The position numbers and the translations under genes are program-made. From contig CACDKD010000006.1 of NCBI GenBank assembly GCA_902553145.1, positions 1-64,000 of the forward strand: a stretch of 64,000 bases of DNA. The letters are read 5' to 3'. Of this stretch, positions 25,019 to 33,925 are shown one piece after another. Positions within the stretch are counted from its first letter, which is position 1. Every line of letters begins with the position of its first letter. This DNA comes from an uncultured Gammaproteobacteria bacterium (lineage in GTDB: Bacteria > Pseudomonadota > Gammaproteobacteria > Steroidobacterales > UBA11654). A model generated the notes under the pieces. It saw nothing but the letters and a program-made list of their open reading frames with translations. It was not told the origin of the DNA and made no database searches.

Positions 25019-26158
25019 ATGGAATCTTTCGATCAGAAAATCGGTTTGGTTTTACCCGGCGGCGGTGCCAGAGGAGCTTATCAGGTGGGAGTTCTAAAGG
25101 CGATCTCAGATATCCAAGGAAGAGAAGAGAAATCACCATTTGATGTAATCAGCGGAACTTCTGCTGGAGCAATCAATGCAAGCATGATTACTAGTGAAAT
25201 TAACAATTTTCATCAATCCATTTTTAAGCTTGAGAATGTATGGGGAGGATTTAGGACCAATCAAATATACAGAACCGAAAAGTTATTCATGTTGAAACAA
25301 AGTCTTCATTGGCTATTAACTTTGATTAGCGGCGGACTTCTTGCTAAGAACCCCAGATCTCTTCTGGATAATCAGCCTTTAAGAGATTTGTTAAAAGAAA
25401 AAATCAACTTTGAAAGCATAAATCATAATATTCATTCAGAAGCTTTGGATGCTCTTATTATTACAGCTGCATCTTATGAGAAAAAAGAATCGGTATCCTT
25501 TTTCACTACCAGTACTGAGGTTGAAAATTGGAAAAAAGTGGGAAGGTCCGGCAAAAAATCTGAAATCAATGTTGAGCATTTAATGGCAAGTGTGGCGCTC
25601 CCTCTGATTTTTCCAGCTATTACAATTGAAGAACAATATTATGGTGATGGGGCAATGCGACAGGAAACTCCTCTATCTCCTGCCATTCGTCTGGGTGCAT
25701 CAAATCTTTTGATCATATCAACTGAATCATCAAAAAATCATGCCAAAAAACGATCAGATAAAAATTATCCAGATTTCTCTGAGATTGGTGGTTATATATT
25801 AGATGGATTATTTTCTGGGAGCCTTTATTCTGATCTTGAACGCTTAGATCGCATTAATCAGGTAATTGCTCAAAATCAGAATCAAAAGGTTCAAACAGAA
25901 ACTAAAGAGATGAAGCATATAGATTATCTTGTCATTTCTCCATCAGTTGATTTAAGTGAAATTGCTATGAATTGTTATAGAGATATTCCTTTTAGCTTAA
26001 GGATGTTATTCAAAGGCATAGGTGTTGAAAAAGATACGAATTCAGAGTTGTTAAGTTTCTTATTATTTGAATCAAGTTTTACTAAATCACTTATAGATAT
26101 AGGGTTTCATGATGCAATGGGAAGAAAGCAAGAGATAAAGAATTTCTTAAAAATCTAG
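25019..26158 (+). CDS. Patatin-like phospholipase
   Basis: 379 aa. The oxyanion hole GGGARGAYQVG (near residue 14), the nucleophile elbow GTSAGAIN and the catalytic aspartate in YYGDGAMRQETPLSPA are all present, forming the Ser-Asp dyad. No signal peptide is visible, so it is probably cytoplasmic or membrane-peripheral (RssA/YjjU-like rather than secreted ExoU-like). Expected activity is lipid acyl hydrolysis. It stands alone and is convergent with mgtE, sharing the tetramer CTAG for both stops. Confidence 0.88.
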   Translation: MESFDQKIGLVLPGGGARGAYQVGVLKAISDIQGREEKSPFDVISGTSAGAINASMITSEINNFHQSIFKLENVWGGFRTNQIYRTEKLFMLKQSLHWLLTLISGGLLAKNPRSLLDNQPLRDLLKEKINFESINHNIHSEALDALIITAASYEKKESVSFFTTSTEVENWKKVGRSGKKSEINVEHLMASVALPLIFPAITIEEQYYGDGAMRQETPLSPAIRLGASNLLIISTESSKNHAKKRSDKNYPDFSEIGGYILDGLFSGSLYSDLERLDRINQVIAQNQNQKVQTETKEMKHIDYLVISPSVDLSEIAMNCYRDIPFSLRMLFKGIGVEKDTNSELLSFLLFESSFTKSLIDIGFHDAMGRKQEIKNFLKI

Positions 26159-27438
26159 AGAAGAAGGAGAGTAGCGAGACCGAGGAAAGCAACGAAGCCT
26201 AGAACGTCTGTCAAGGTTGTCATCATCACACCACTTGCTAGGGCAGGATCAATTCCAATTTTTTTAAGTAAAAATGGAATAGAGACCCCGGCAATCGCTG
26301 ATGTAAATATATTTAGAAGCATTGAGATGCCAACAATAATTCCTATTTCCCAGCTTGTTTGAAATAAGATAACAGCAAATATAGAAACAATGATTGCCCA
26401 AAATGTTCCATTAACAAGTGCGACCATCATTTCCTTTGAAAGTAAACGTATTGCATTTGAACTCTGAATTCTACCCATTGCAATACCCCTGATTACAAGA
26501 ATTAATGTCTGATTTCCTGCTACTCCCCCCATGCTAGCCACAATTGGCATTAAAACAGCAAGTATTACAATTTGATCAATTGTTGATTGAAATAAGCTTA
26601 CAGCCGATGCAACCAAAAATGCTGTAAATAGGTTTGCTCCAAGCCATATAGCTCTTCTTCTTGAGCTAACAAAAATAGGTGCAAAGATGTCATCTTCATC
26701 GTCAAGGCCTGCCATATTGAATATTTCACTGTTAGCTTGATCCTGAATTGCATCAACGACGTCATCAACTGTTATCTCTCCTAAAAGTCTATTCTTTTTA
26801 TCAACAACAGGGAGTGAGATTAAATCAAGATTCTGGAAGGTTAATATCACTTGCTCAGCAGAGGAGGAGGCGCTAATCGGGGCCACCTGACTGTCCATAA
26901 TTTGCTCAATTTGGATTTCACTATCCTCAGTAAAAAGATCAACTAATTTCACTGAGCCAATATATTCATTATTTCGATTGATGACATAAATATAGTTAGT
27001 ATTTTCTGGTAATTTTTCTAGTGACCTCAGATATCTTATAAGGCTCTTTATATTCAGACCTCTTCTGATCGATAGAATATTTGGATTTGTTAAGCCCCCG
27101 GCACTATCCTCGTCATAAGACATGACTGATTCTAGTCTGATTTGATCCTGTCTATCTAGTGCACGAATGACCTCATCTGTAATTTGATCTGGTAAATCAT
27201 TGAGAATATCTGCCAAATCATCTAATTCAAGATCTTGTGTTGCAGCAATAATTTGGTTTGTATCCATCTGGTCAATTAGTTTTTGACGGACGTCTTCAAC
27301 AAGCTCCTTGAGCACTTCACCCTCATCTTCTTGCTCAACCATTCGCCAAAGAATTTCTCTATTCCTTGGCTCCATTGCCTCTAATAATCGAGCTATTTCA
27401 AATGGGCTTAGTGAAGAGAGTTTACTTCGGATCCCCAT
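26155..27438 (-). CDS. mgtE: Magnesium transporter MgtE
   Basis: 427 aa from ATG 27438. It has the order N domain (about 1-115), two CBS domains (about 120-245, with SLPVVDKKNRLLGEITVDD) and five membrane helices at the C-terminus with the pore motifs LMPIVASMGGVAGNQTL and DVLGFVAFLGLAT. This is a Mg2+-gated channel of the inner membrane. Reading continues in frame upstream with a sensible N-domain helix (NLTQLLHDLEEERS). The only start-like codon after the upstream stop is ATT at 27498-27496, preceded by a perfect GGAGG five bases away (27508-27504). The true protein may therefore be 447 aa with a rare AUU start. Confidence 0.92.
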   Translation of the reverse strand: MGIRSKLSSLSPFEIARLLEAMEPRNREILWRMVEQEDEGEVLKELVEDVRQKLIDQMDTNQIIAATQDLELDDLADILNDLPDQITDEVIRALDRQDQIRLESVMSYDEDSAGGLTNPNILSIRRGLNIKSLIRYLRSLEKLPENTNYIYVINRNNEYIGSVKLVDLFTEDSEIQIEQIMDSQVAPISASSSAEQVILTFQNLDLISLPVVDKKNRLLGEITVDDVVDAIQDQANSEIFNMAGLDDEDDIFAPIFVSSRRRAIWLGANLFTAFLVASAVSLFQSTIDQIVILAVLMPIVASMGGVAGNQTLILVIRGIAMGRIQSSNAIRLLSKEMMVALVNGTFWAIIVSIFAVILFQTSWEIGIIVGISMLLNIFTSAIAGVSIPFLLKKIGIDPALASGVMMTTLTDVLGFVAFLGLATLLLL

Positions 27439-27547
27439 TGACCTCTCTTCTTCAAGATCATGTAGTAGCTGGGTTAGATTTTTTTCAGTATTTGAAATAA
27501 CTTCCTCCGTTCAAGCTACTCTGCCAAAAAGAAATAGAAAAATCTAT

Positions 27548-28273
27548 CTACATCCTGAAGCTTTCTCCAAGGTAGACCTTTTTAACCTGCTTATTTTTCA
27601 GTATTTGATCTGGCGTTCCGTAAGCAATAGATGTTCCTTCACTTACAATATATCCCCTATCACAGATCCCAAGAGTTTCTCGGACATTGTGATCTGTTAT
27701 AAGGATTCCTATGCCATCTGATGCAAGTGATTTTATAATCCCTTGTATATCTAGAACAGAAATTGGATCAACGCCTGCAAATGGCTCATCCAGAAGTATA
27801 AATTTAGGCTCAATTGACAATGTTCTTGCAATCTCAACTCTTCTTCTTTCTCCTCCTGAGAGGCTGATTCCAATTGTGTTCCTGACATCATTTAAATTAA
27901 GCTGACTGAGAAGCCTTTCGAGCATTTCAGATCTTTTTGTTTGAGATAGATCATTTCTCATCTCTAATACGGCAAGAATATTTTCCTTAACGGTTAGCTT
28001 TCTAAAAACCGAGGCTTCTTGAGGCAGATAGCCTATTCCAATTTTTGCTCTTTTATGGATTGGGAAGCTAGTAATCTCTTGATCATCCAATATAATTTTT
28101 CCACTAGTACATGAGATCAAACCAACAGTCATATAGAAAGCTGTGGTCTTTCCTGCCCCATTAGGCCCTAGTAAACCTATGATCTCTCCACTTTTAATAT
28201 TGAAGCTTAAATTATTTACGACTTTTCTAGAGCGATATTTTTTTTCTAGTGATTCTGCTATCAATATACTCAT
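27548..28273 (-). CDS. lptB: LPS export ABC transporter ATPase LptB
   Basis: 241 aa. Walker [13 protein letters not shown]-loop, signature [13 protein letters not shown], Walker [13 protein letters not shown] and the H-loop ITDHNVRET are all present. LptB powers extraction of lipopolysaccharide from the inner membrane with LptF/G (not in this window). It lies 6 bp after lptC. lptA, which normally separates lptC and lptB, is absent, and rpoN/hpf, often downstream, are replaced by mgtE. Confidence 0.96.
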   Translation of the reverse strand: MSILIAESLEKKYRSRKVVNNLSFNIKSGEIIGLLGPNGAGKTTAFYMTVGLISCTSGKIILDDQEITSFPIHKRAKIGIGYLPQEASVFRKLTVKENILAVLEMRNDLSQTKRSEMLERLLSQLNLNDVRNTIGISLSGGERRRVEIARTLSIEPKFILLDEPFAGVDPISVLDIQGIIKSLASDGIGILITDHNVRETLGICDRGYIVSEGTSIAYGTPDQILKNKQVKKVYLGESFRM

Positions 28274-28279
28274 GATTAA

Positions 28280-28828
28280 TTATTCCACTGAAGTCCGTGC
28301 ATTACTTCCCTTAAACTTAATCTGATTTTCATCAAGGGTTGCATTAAATCCGAAAGCCTCAATTGTATTATTATTTAGAGTAATTTTTACTTGTTTATTT
28401 GTTGATATTGTCATTTTATTAGGATTAATCTCGACATATTCCGTTTCAATAATAGATGGCCTTAAAGTTGAGTTATTTCTAATTACAACATTTCCTGATA
28501 AAACAAGAACATTAGAATTATCATTCATTTCACCTTTGTCAGAAGAAATCTTCCAGCCATTTAAATCATCTGAATAATATAGGAGTTCTACCTGTTCTAA
28601 TAATATCTGGTCATTTCCACTTTCTGATCTCGCTTTCTTAGAAAAAACTTTGTAAGTCAATGATCCCTTTTGATCTGAGCCGAAAAATTCTGCATTTTTT
28701 ATGCTGTAAATCTTTTCATTAGATTCAATTGATGTCTCTATTTCAATTTGATTGGTAGATAAGTAAGCAATCAAACTTCCAGTAGCTAAGAAAAGGAGAA
28801 AGATTAATTTAGAGAAAAATCCAAACAC
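28280..28828 (-). CDS. lptC: LPS export protein LptC
   Basis: 182 aa, close to the usual 190. The N-terminal membrane anchor (FFSKLIFLLFLATGSLIAYL) is followed by a beta-rich OstA-like periplasmic domain (YSIKNAEFFGSDQKGSL, SDKGEMNDNSNVLVLSGNVVIRNN). It hands LPS from LptBFG to the LptA bridge. It has normal length, so it is not an obvious LptC-LptA fusion despite the missing lptA gene. It lies 10 bp after kdsD. Confidence 0.88.
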   Translation of the reverse strand: MFGFFSKLIFLLFLATGSLIAYLSTNQIEIETSIESNEKIYSIKNAEFFGSDQKGSLTYKVFSKKARSESGNDQILLEQVELLYYSDDLNGWKISSDKGEMNDNSNVLVLSGNVVIRNNSTLRPSIIETEYVEINPNKMTISTNKQVKITLNNNTIEAFGFNATLDENQIKFKGSNARTSVE

Positions 28829-28838
28829 AAGCTTATTA

Positions 28839-29807
28839 TTACATTAAGCCTGATCTGAATAGATCATGAATGTTAAGTGCTCCTATGACTTTATTTTCAT
28901 TAGTAACAATAATCGAAGTGATTTTCTTTTCTTGAATGAGGTTGAGAGCATTATAAGCGAGAGTATCAGCGGGAAGTGTAAAAGGATTTTTTGTCATGAC
29001 ATCATGCATTTTAGTTGTCTTAATATCTATGTTTGATTCGAGTGTTCTTCGGAGATCTCCATCAGTAAAAATTCCAGCAAGATTGTCCTTCTCATCAAGT
29101 ATTGCTGTCATTCCTAATGCTTTTTGTGACATCTCAATAAGACCTTTTGAAAGGGTATCATCTGAATAAACTACAGGAACCTCTTCTCCAGTATGCATAA
29201 TATCATTAATTGATAGTAGAAGCTGCTTGCCAAGAGAGCCTCCTGGGTGAGATTTAGCGAAATCCTCCTTAGTGAAGCCTTTGCGCTCGAGAAGAGCAAC
29301 TGCAAAAGCATCACCAACTGCCAAGGCAGTGGTAGTGCTAGCCGTAGGAGCTAGGTTCATAGGACATGCTTCTTCTTCAACTGGCACATGGATATGTATG
29401 TCTGACTCATAGGACAACTTAGAGTCGATATTACCTGTGAAAGCAATGATCTTGATTTCTTTTTTCTTGAGATATGGAATTAAGGAGATTATTTCTTCGG
29501 TTTCACCTGAATAAGAGAATATCAATACTATATCTTTTTGATCAATCATCCCAATATCTCCATGGATTGCCTCACTTGGGTGGATGAAGTAAGAGGGCGT
29601 CCCAGTGCTTGATAGCGTTGCTGCAATTTTATCTGCAATATGCCCTGACTTACCAAGCCCCATTACGATTAATTTTCCACTACACTCAAGACATAATTCA
29701 CAGGCATCGACAAACGCTTGATCGATTTGATCAATTTGTTTTATGAGTGCCTTTGATTCAATTTCAAGAACCTTTTTCGCAACTGTTATGTAATCAAAAT
29801 TTTTCAT
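28839..29807 (-). CDS. kdsD: Arabinose-5-phosphate isomerase
   Basis: 322 aa. An N-terminal SIS domain (VMGLGKSGHIADKIAATLSSTG, SEAIHGDIGM, FSYSGETEEI) is followed by two CBS domains (about 200-322, VMTKNPFTLPADTLAYNAL). It converts ribulose-5-phosphate to arabinose-5-phosphate, the precursor of Kdo in LPS. It is the first gene of the kdsD-lptC-lptB unit; kdsC (Kdo-8-phosphate phosphatase) is missing from its usual place. It is divergent from ibaG. Confidence 0.95.
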   Translation of the reverse strand: MKNFDYITVAKKVLEIESKALIKQIDQIDQAFVDACELCLECSGKLIVMGLGKSGHIADKIAATLSSTGTPSYFIHPSEAIHGDIGMIDQKDIVLIFSYSGETEEIISLIPYLKKKEIKIIAFTGNIDSKLSYESDIHIHVPVEEEACPMNLAPTASTTTALAVGDAFAVALLERKGFTKEDFAKSHPGGSLGKQLLLSINDIMHTGEEVPVVYSDDTLSKGLIEMSQKALGMTAILDEKDNLAGIFTDGDLRRTLESNIDIKTTKMHDVMTKNPFTLPADTLAYNALNLIQEKKITSIIVTNENKVIGALNIHDLFRSGLM

Positions 29808-29881
29808 GAAAATTTAAACAAAAAGTATAATAGTTTTATCTAGATATATATTCTCATCGAATTAAGAATATAATAAATAGG

Positions 29882-30106
29882 ATGAATCCTGAACAAATAA
29901 CTCAATTAATACAGACTGCAATCCCGGACGCAGAAGTCTCTGTGTCAAGTGACGATAATGTTCATTTTACAGCCACTGTGATCTCATCGTCTTTTGAGGA
30001 CCTCTCATTAATCGACCGACACAAGATGATTTATGCTTCTCTTGGGGACAACATGAAACAAGAGATTCATGCACTCAGTATAGATGCAAGGACACCAGAG
30101 TCCTGA
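29882..30106 (+). CDS. ibaG: BolA-family protein IbaG
   Basis: 74 aa. BolA fold: IQTAIPDAEVSVSSDDNVHFTATVIS, then the helix SLIDRHKMIYASLGD and IHALSIDART. IbaG-type proteins pair with monothiol glutaredoxins in iron-sulfur or acid-stress metabolism. The position immediately before murA is characteristic of Gammaproteobacteria. The 3' end overlaps the annotated murA start by 23 bp. Confidence 0.93.
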   Translation: MNPEQITQLIQTAIPDAEVSVSSDDNVHFTATVISSSFEDLSLIDRHKMIYASLGDNMKQEIHALSIDARTPES

Positions 30107-31373
30107 TTATAAAACACCATTGAAAAAGTTAGTCATTAATGGCGGATATCCCCTTAGTGGGAGCGTTAGGATTTCAGGCTCTAAGAATGCTGCATTGCCT
30201 ATGATGACAGCATCTATTTTATCGGATCATGATATTATTCTTAATGGTATTCCCGATCTAGCTGATGTCAGAACTATGATTGCCCTATTGAATTCTATGG
30301 GCATGTATACAAAAAAAAATCATAATGATTCTTTTACATTTAATGCCAGTGGGATTAACTCAAAATTTGCATCATACGAACTAGTTAAAACCATGAGGGC
30401 ATCAATCATGGTCCTCGGGCCATTGTTAGCAAAGCATGGAGAGGCAAAGGTTTCATTGCCTGGAGGTTGCGCTATTGGAGCACGACCGGTTGATCTTCAC
30501 ATACAGGGTTTGGAAAAATTAGGAGCAACGATAGAGATCAAGGATGGATATATATTGGCATCTTCAGATCGATTGATAGGTTCAACATATTCTTTTCCAA
30601 AAAAGAGCGTGACTGGAACTGCAAATATTTTGATGGCTGCAACTTTAGCAGAGGGAGAAACAAAGATTCTAAATGCAGCTTGTGAGCCAGAGATTGCTCA
30701 ACTTGGTGAACTTCTCAATTCTATGGGAGCAAAAATTCAAGGTCTTGGAAAGGATTGCATAACAATAGAAGGTGTTGAGAATCTTGGGGGTGCTGAAATT
30801 GAAATAATTCCAGACCGAATTGAGGCAATCACGATGGTTATTGCTGGAATTATAACCAGGGGAGAGCTTAGGATTGAAAATATCAATTCTTCACATATGC
30901 AACAACCAATCGAACTGATAAGGAAATGTGGAGCAAAGCTTGAGGTATTCGAAGATTATCTATATTTAAAAGGCTCAGATCTGATCTCTCCCATTAGCTT
31001 TCAGACGAACCCGTATCCAGGAATCCCAACAGATATTCAGGCGCAGCTAATGGTATTAAATACTGTTGCAGAGGGTGACTCAAAGGTTAAGGAAACCATT
31101 TTTGAGAATAGATTTATGCATATATTAGAGCTAAAAAGAATGGGCGCAAACATTGGAATTGATGGTAATACTGCAATTATAACTGGAGTTCAAAAATTAA
31201 ATTCTGCGCAGGTAATGGCAACAGATTTAAGAGCCTCTGCCGCTTTGATTCTTGCAGGTTTGATTGCTGATGGAGAAACAATCATTGATCGAATTTATCA
31301 TTTGGATCGCGGATATGAAAGTATTGAAGAAAAGCTATCAAATATAGGTGCAAAAGTTCGAAGAATTGACTAA
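30084..31373 (+). CDS. murA: UDP-N-acetylglucosamine 1-carboxyvinyltransferase
   Basis: 429 aa from ATG 30084. The first committed peptidoglycan step adds enolpyruvate from PEP to UDP-GlcNAc. K34 and N35 in SGSKNAALPM and the PEP-reactive C129 in LPGGCAIGARPVDLH (the fosfomycin target) are present. The ATG overlaps ibaG by 23 bp and gives about 12 residues before the family start KLVINGG. A TTG at 30120 would give the more typical N-terminus, so the start is uncertain. Confidence 0.95.
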   Translation: MQGHQSPDYKTPLKKLVINGGYPLSGSVRISGSKNAALPMMTASILSDHDIILNGIPDLADVRTMIALLNSMGMYTKKNHNDSFTFNASGINSKFASYELVKTMRASIMVLGPLLAKHGEAKVSLPGGCAIGARPVDLHIQGLEKLGATIEIKDGYILASSDRLIGSTYSFPKKSVTGTANILMAATLAEGETKILNAACEPEIAQLGELLNSMGAKIQGLGKDCITIEGVENLGGAEIEIIPDRIEAITMVIAGIITRGELRIENINSSHMQQPIELIRKCGAKLEVFEDYLYLKGSDLISPISFQTNPYPGIPTDIQAQLMVLNTVAEGDSKVKETIFENRFMHILELKRMGANIGIDGNTAIITGVQKLNSAQVMATDLRASAALILAGLIADGETIIDRIYHLDRGYESIEEKLSNIGAKVRRID

Positions 31374-31398
31374 TGATTTTTGTTTATTCGTGTATAAT
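31366..31398 (+). promoter_or_regulatory. Candidate promoter of the petABC operon
   Basis: A perfect -10 TATAAT lies at 31393-31398, 32 bp before the petA ATG. The nearest good -35, TTGACT (31366-31371), overlaps the murA stop and is 21 bp away, longer than ideal. The -10 is convincing, the -35 is not. Confidence 0.4.
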
Positions 31399-31429
31399 CG
31401 CACTTGCTTTTTAGGTTAAAGGTTTCCAA

Positions 31430-32005
31430 ATGGCAGAGAATCTTAATAGAAGGAAGTTTTTATCAATTGCGACGAGTCTTACCAGCGCAGTTGGAGGAAT
31501 ATTTGCTGTTGGAGCATTTGTTTCAACTTTTCAACCAAGCAAGAAAGCAAAAGCACTTGGTGCTTCCATTAAAGTAAGTCTATCCAAACTAGAGCCTGGC
31601 TCGATTATAAAAGTAATCTACAGAGGTAAACCAATTTGGGTTTTACGAAGAACTAATCAAATGATAAGCGAGCTAGACAATGAAAATGCCTACCTGAGAG
31701 ATCCCGAATCTGATTTATCTGTCCAGCCAGATTTTGCCAAAAATAAATTTCGATCAAAGAATCCAGAATTTTTTGTTGTGGAAGGGGTTTGCACCCATTT
31801 AGGGTGTGCTCCAATTGAGAAGTTTGCTATTGCACCTGCAGATATGGGCCCAGACTGGAAAGGCGGTTTCTATTGTCCGTGCCATGGATCAAAATTTGAT
31901 TTATCTGGAAGAGTATATGCTGGCGTTCCTGCTCCATCCAACCTAAGGGTTCCCGCACATACTTTCATTGATGAAACCACTTTATTAGTGGGCGAGAATA
32001 GTTAG
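31430..32005 (+). CDS. petA: Ubiquinol-cytochrome c reductase Rieske iron-sulfur subunit
   Basis: 191 aa. The Tat-type signal/anchor NRRKFLSIATSLTSAVGG starts at residue 6. The [2Fe-2S] ligands are in CTHLGC and CPCHGSKFDLSGR; the basal loop ends SNLRVP. It takes an electron from ubiquinol to cytochrome c1 in the periplasm. It is the first gene of petA-petB-petC-sspA, 4 bp before petB. Confidence 0.97.
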   Translation: MAENLNRRKFLSIATSLTSAVGGIFAVGAFVSTFQPSKKAKALGASIKVSLSKLEPGSIIKVIYRGKPIWVLRRTNQMISELDNENAYLRDPESDLSVQPDFAKNKFRSKNPEFFVVEGVCTHLGCAPIEKFAIAPADMGPDWKGGFYCPCHGSKFDLSGRVYAGVPAPSNLRVPAHTFIDETTLLVGENS

Positions 32006-32009
32006 ATTT

Positions 32010-33263
32010 ATGGCTAAACAAACAGAAAGTATATTTACAAATCCAATATTGAGATGGATAGATGACCGATTTCCTCTATCTTCTTTGATCAAGGATCATG
32101 CAACAGAATATTATGCTTCCAAAAACTTCAATATTTGGTACCTATTTGGAGTTTTATCAATGGTTGTTCTGATCATTATGCTGATCACTGGATTTTTCCT
32201 AACAATGAATTATAAGCCCTCAGCAGACGATGCTTTCAATTCTGTTGAGTACATAATGAGGTCTGTGGAAAATGGTTGGCTCATTCGATACATGCATTCG
32301 ACTGGCGCTTCATTCTTTTTTATCGTTATATACTTACATATGTTCAGAGCAATGTTGTATGGATCATATAAAAAGCCTCGTGAACTTATCTGGGTGCTTG
32401 GAATGTTGCTATACTTCTGTCTAATGGCAGAAGCATTCTTTGGATACTTATTGCCTTGGGGCAACATGTCTTACTGGGCAGGCCAAGTAATCGTAAACCT
32501 TTTTGGGTACATACCATTCGTTGGTGATACGCTAACTGAATGGATTAGAGGCGATTACTTTATTTCTGATATCACTTTGAATCGTTTTTTCGCATTTCAT
32601 GTTATATTTCTTCCACTTGCTATCATTGGGTTAGTTGCTGCGCACATACTCGCACTACATCATGTTGGATCAAATAATCCAGACGGGATTGAAATTAAGA
32701 AAAACCTTGATGAAACAGGCAAGCCTATTGATGGGGTTGCTTTTCATCCGTTCCACACAAGTAAAGATTTAGTAGGGATTACAATCTTCTTAATCATTTA
32801 CTTTGCGGCTGTATTTTTTGCTCCAGAAATGGGGGGATATTTTCTCGAAGTAGACAATTTTGAGCCTGCTGACCCGCTTAAAACACCAGAACATATAGTG
32901 CCTTCTTGGTATTTCACACCATATTATGCAATCTTACGGGCTGTTCCAAATGCAGCATTGGGTGCATTGTTCCTTGTATTAGCTGTCCTTTTGTTTGTCT
33001 TTTTGCCATGGCTAGATAAGTGTGAGGTTAAGTCAATTCGATACAGAGGATGGCAATATAAATTTGCACTCACGTTGTTTGCAATATCATTCATTGCGCT
33101 TGGTTACCTAGGTCTTCAGCCTGCTACAGGTATTTATGTATTCTTGGCAAGATTCTTTACTATAACTTATTTTGCTTTCTTCTTACTCATGCCTCTTTAT
33201 ACGAAGTTTGAGAAAACAAAAACCGTTCCTGAGAGAGTGGTGTATAAGAAAAAAGAATCATGA
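32010..33263 (+). CDS. petB: Cytochrome b of the bc1 complex
   Basis: 417 aa with eight membrane segments. Heme-ligating histidines lie in helices B and D (RYMHSTGASFF with YLHMFRAMLYGSY; FAFHVIFLPL with AAHILALHHVGSNNP). The Qo-site PEWY equivalent reads VPSWYFTPYYAILRA, with PSWY in place of PEWY. It follows petA by 4 bp and overlaps petC by 4 bp (ATGA). It forms the quinol-oxidising core in the inner membrane. Confidence 0.97.
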   Translation: MAKQTESIFTNPILRWIDDRFPLSSLIKDHATEYYASKNFNIWYLFGVLSMVVLIIMLITGFFLTMNYKPSADDAFNSVEYIMRSVENGWLIRYMHSTGASFFFIVIYLHMFRAMLYGSYKKPRELIWVLGMLLYFCLMAEAFFGYLLPWGNMSYWAGQVIVNLFGYIPFVGDTLTEWIRGDYFISDITLNRFFAFHVIFLPLAIIGLVAAHILALHHVGSNNPDGIEIKKNLDETGKPIDGVAFHPFHTSKDLVGITIFLIIYFAAVFFAPEMGGYFLEVDNFEPADPLKTPEHIVPSWYFTPYYAILRAVPNAALGALFLVLAVLLFVFLPWLDKCEVKSIRYRGWQYKFALTLFAISFIALGYLGLQPATGIYVFLARFFTITYFAFFLLMPLYTKFEKTKTVPERVVYKKKES

Positions 33264-33925
33264 AAAGTTTGTTTGTAATTTGTTCAGTATTTGCATTTAT
33301 CTCTGGGATAACATTTGCTGCAGGTTCAATGGATCTTGATGAATATATAGAAGGCATAAATGTAAAAACTTCTGATGTAAAGTCACTTCAAAGAGGCGCA
33401 AGAAATTTTTTCAATTACTGCTCCGGATGCCATACACTTCAGTACATGCGATATAATCAAATTGCTGAAGATCTTGGCATCAGTGAAGATCAACTCATGC
33501 AGAATCTTATTTTTACTGAAAGTTCGCCACAAGATTTAGTTCTGAACAATATGTTAAAAGATGATGGTGACCGATGGTTTGGAAAAGCCCCACCAGATCT
33601 AACCTTGGTTACAAGACGAAAGAGTCCAGAATATGTTTACGGGTTATTGAATTCATTTTATGCAGACAATAATTCACCTACTGGCGTAAACAATCATGTT
33701 CAAGAAGCTTCAAGCATGCCTCATGTTTTATGGGATCTCCAAGAAAGACTAACAGACGAAGAGTACAGTCAGTTTTTAAATGACACGGTTGGTTTTTTGG
33801 TTTACGCAGGAGAGCCAATCATTGAAAGACGAAAATCAATGGGCGTTTGGGTAATCGGTTTCTTACTTATTTTCTTAATATTTAGTTATGCTCTCTATAA
33901 AGATATTTGGAGGGAAGTTAAGTGA
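33260..33925 (+). CDS. petC: Cytochrome c1
   Basis: 221 aa. A signal peptide ends near residue 20 (FISGITFAAGSM). The heme site is CSGCH (54-58), and an axial-methionine candidate is in SSMPHVLW. A C-terminal anchor helix (WVIGFLLIFLIFSYAL) ends with positive residues. It is shorter than many cytochromes c1. It passes electrons to soluble carriers such as a cytochrome c or the azurin encoded at 6.7 kb. It overlaps both neighbours by 4 bp. Confidence 0.96.
   Translation: MKSLFVICSVFAFISGITFAAGSMDLDEYIEGINVKTSDVKSLQRGARNFFNYCSGCHTLQYMRYNQIAEDLGISEDQLMQNLIFTESSPQDLVLNNMLKDDGDRWFGKAPPDLTLVTRRKSPEYVYGLLNSFYADNNSPTGVNNHVQEASSMPHVLWDLQERLTDEEYSQFLNDTVGFLVYAGEPIIERRKSMGVWVIGFLLIFLIFSYALYKDIWREVK

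Noticed and set aside
29869-29874. TATAAT just upstream of ibaG as its -10
   Set aside because: It ends only 7 bp before the ATG, leaving no room for a leader, and the whole gap is A+T-rich so chance matches are expected.
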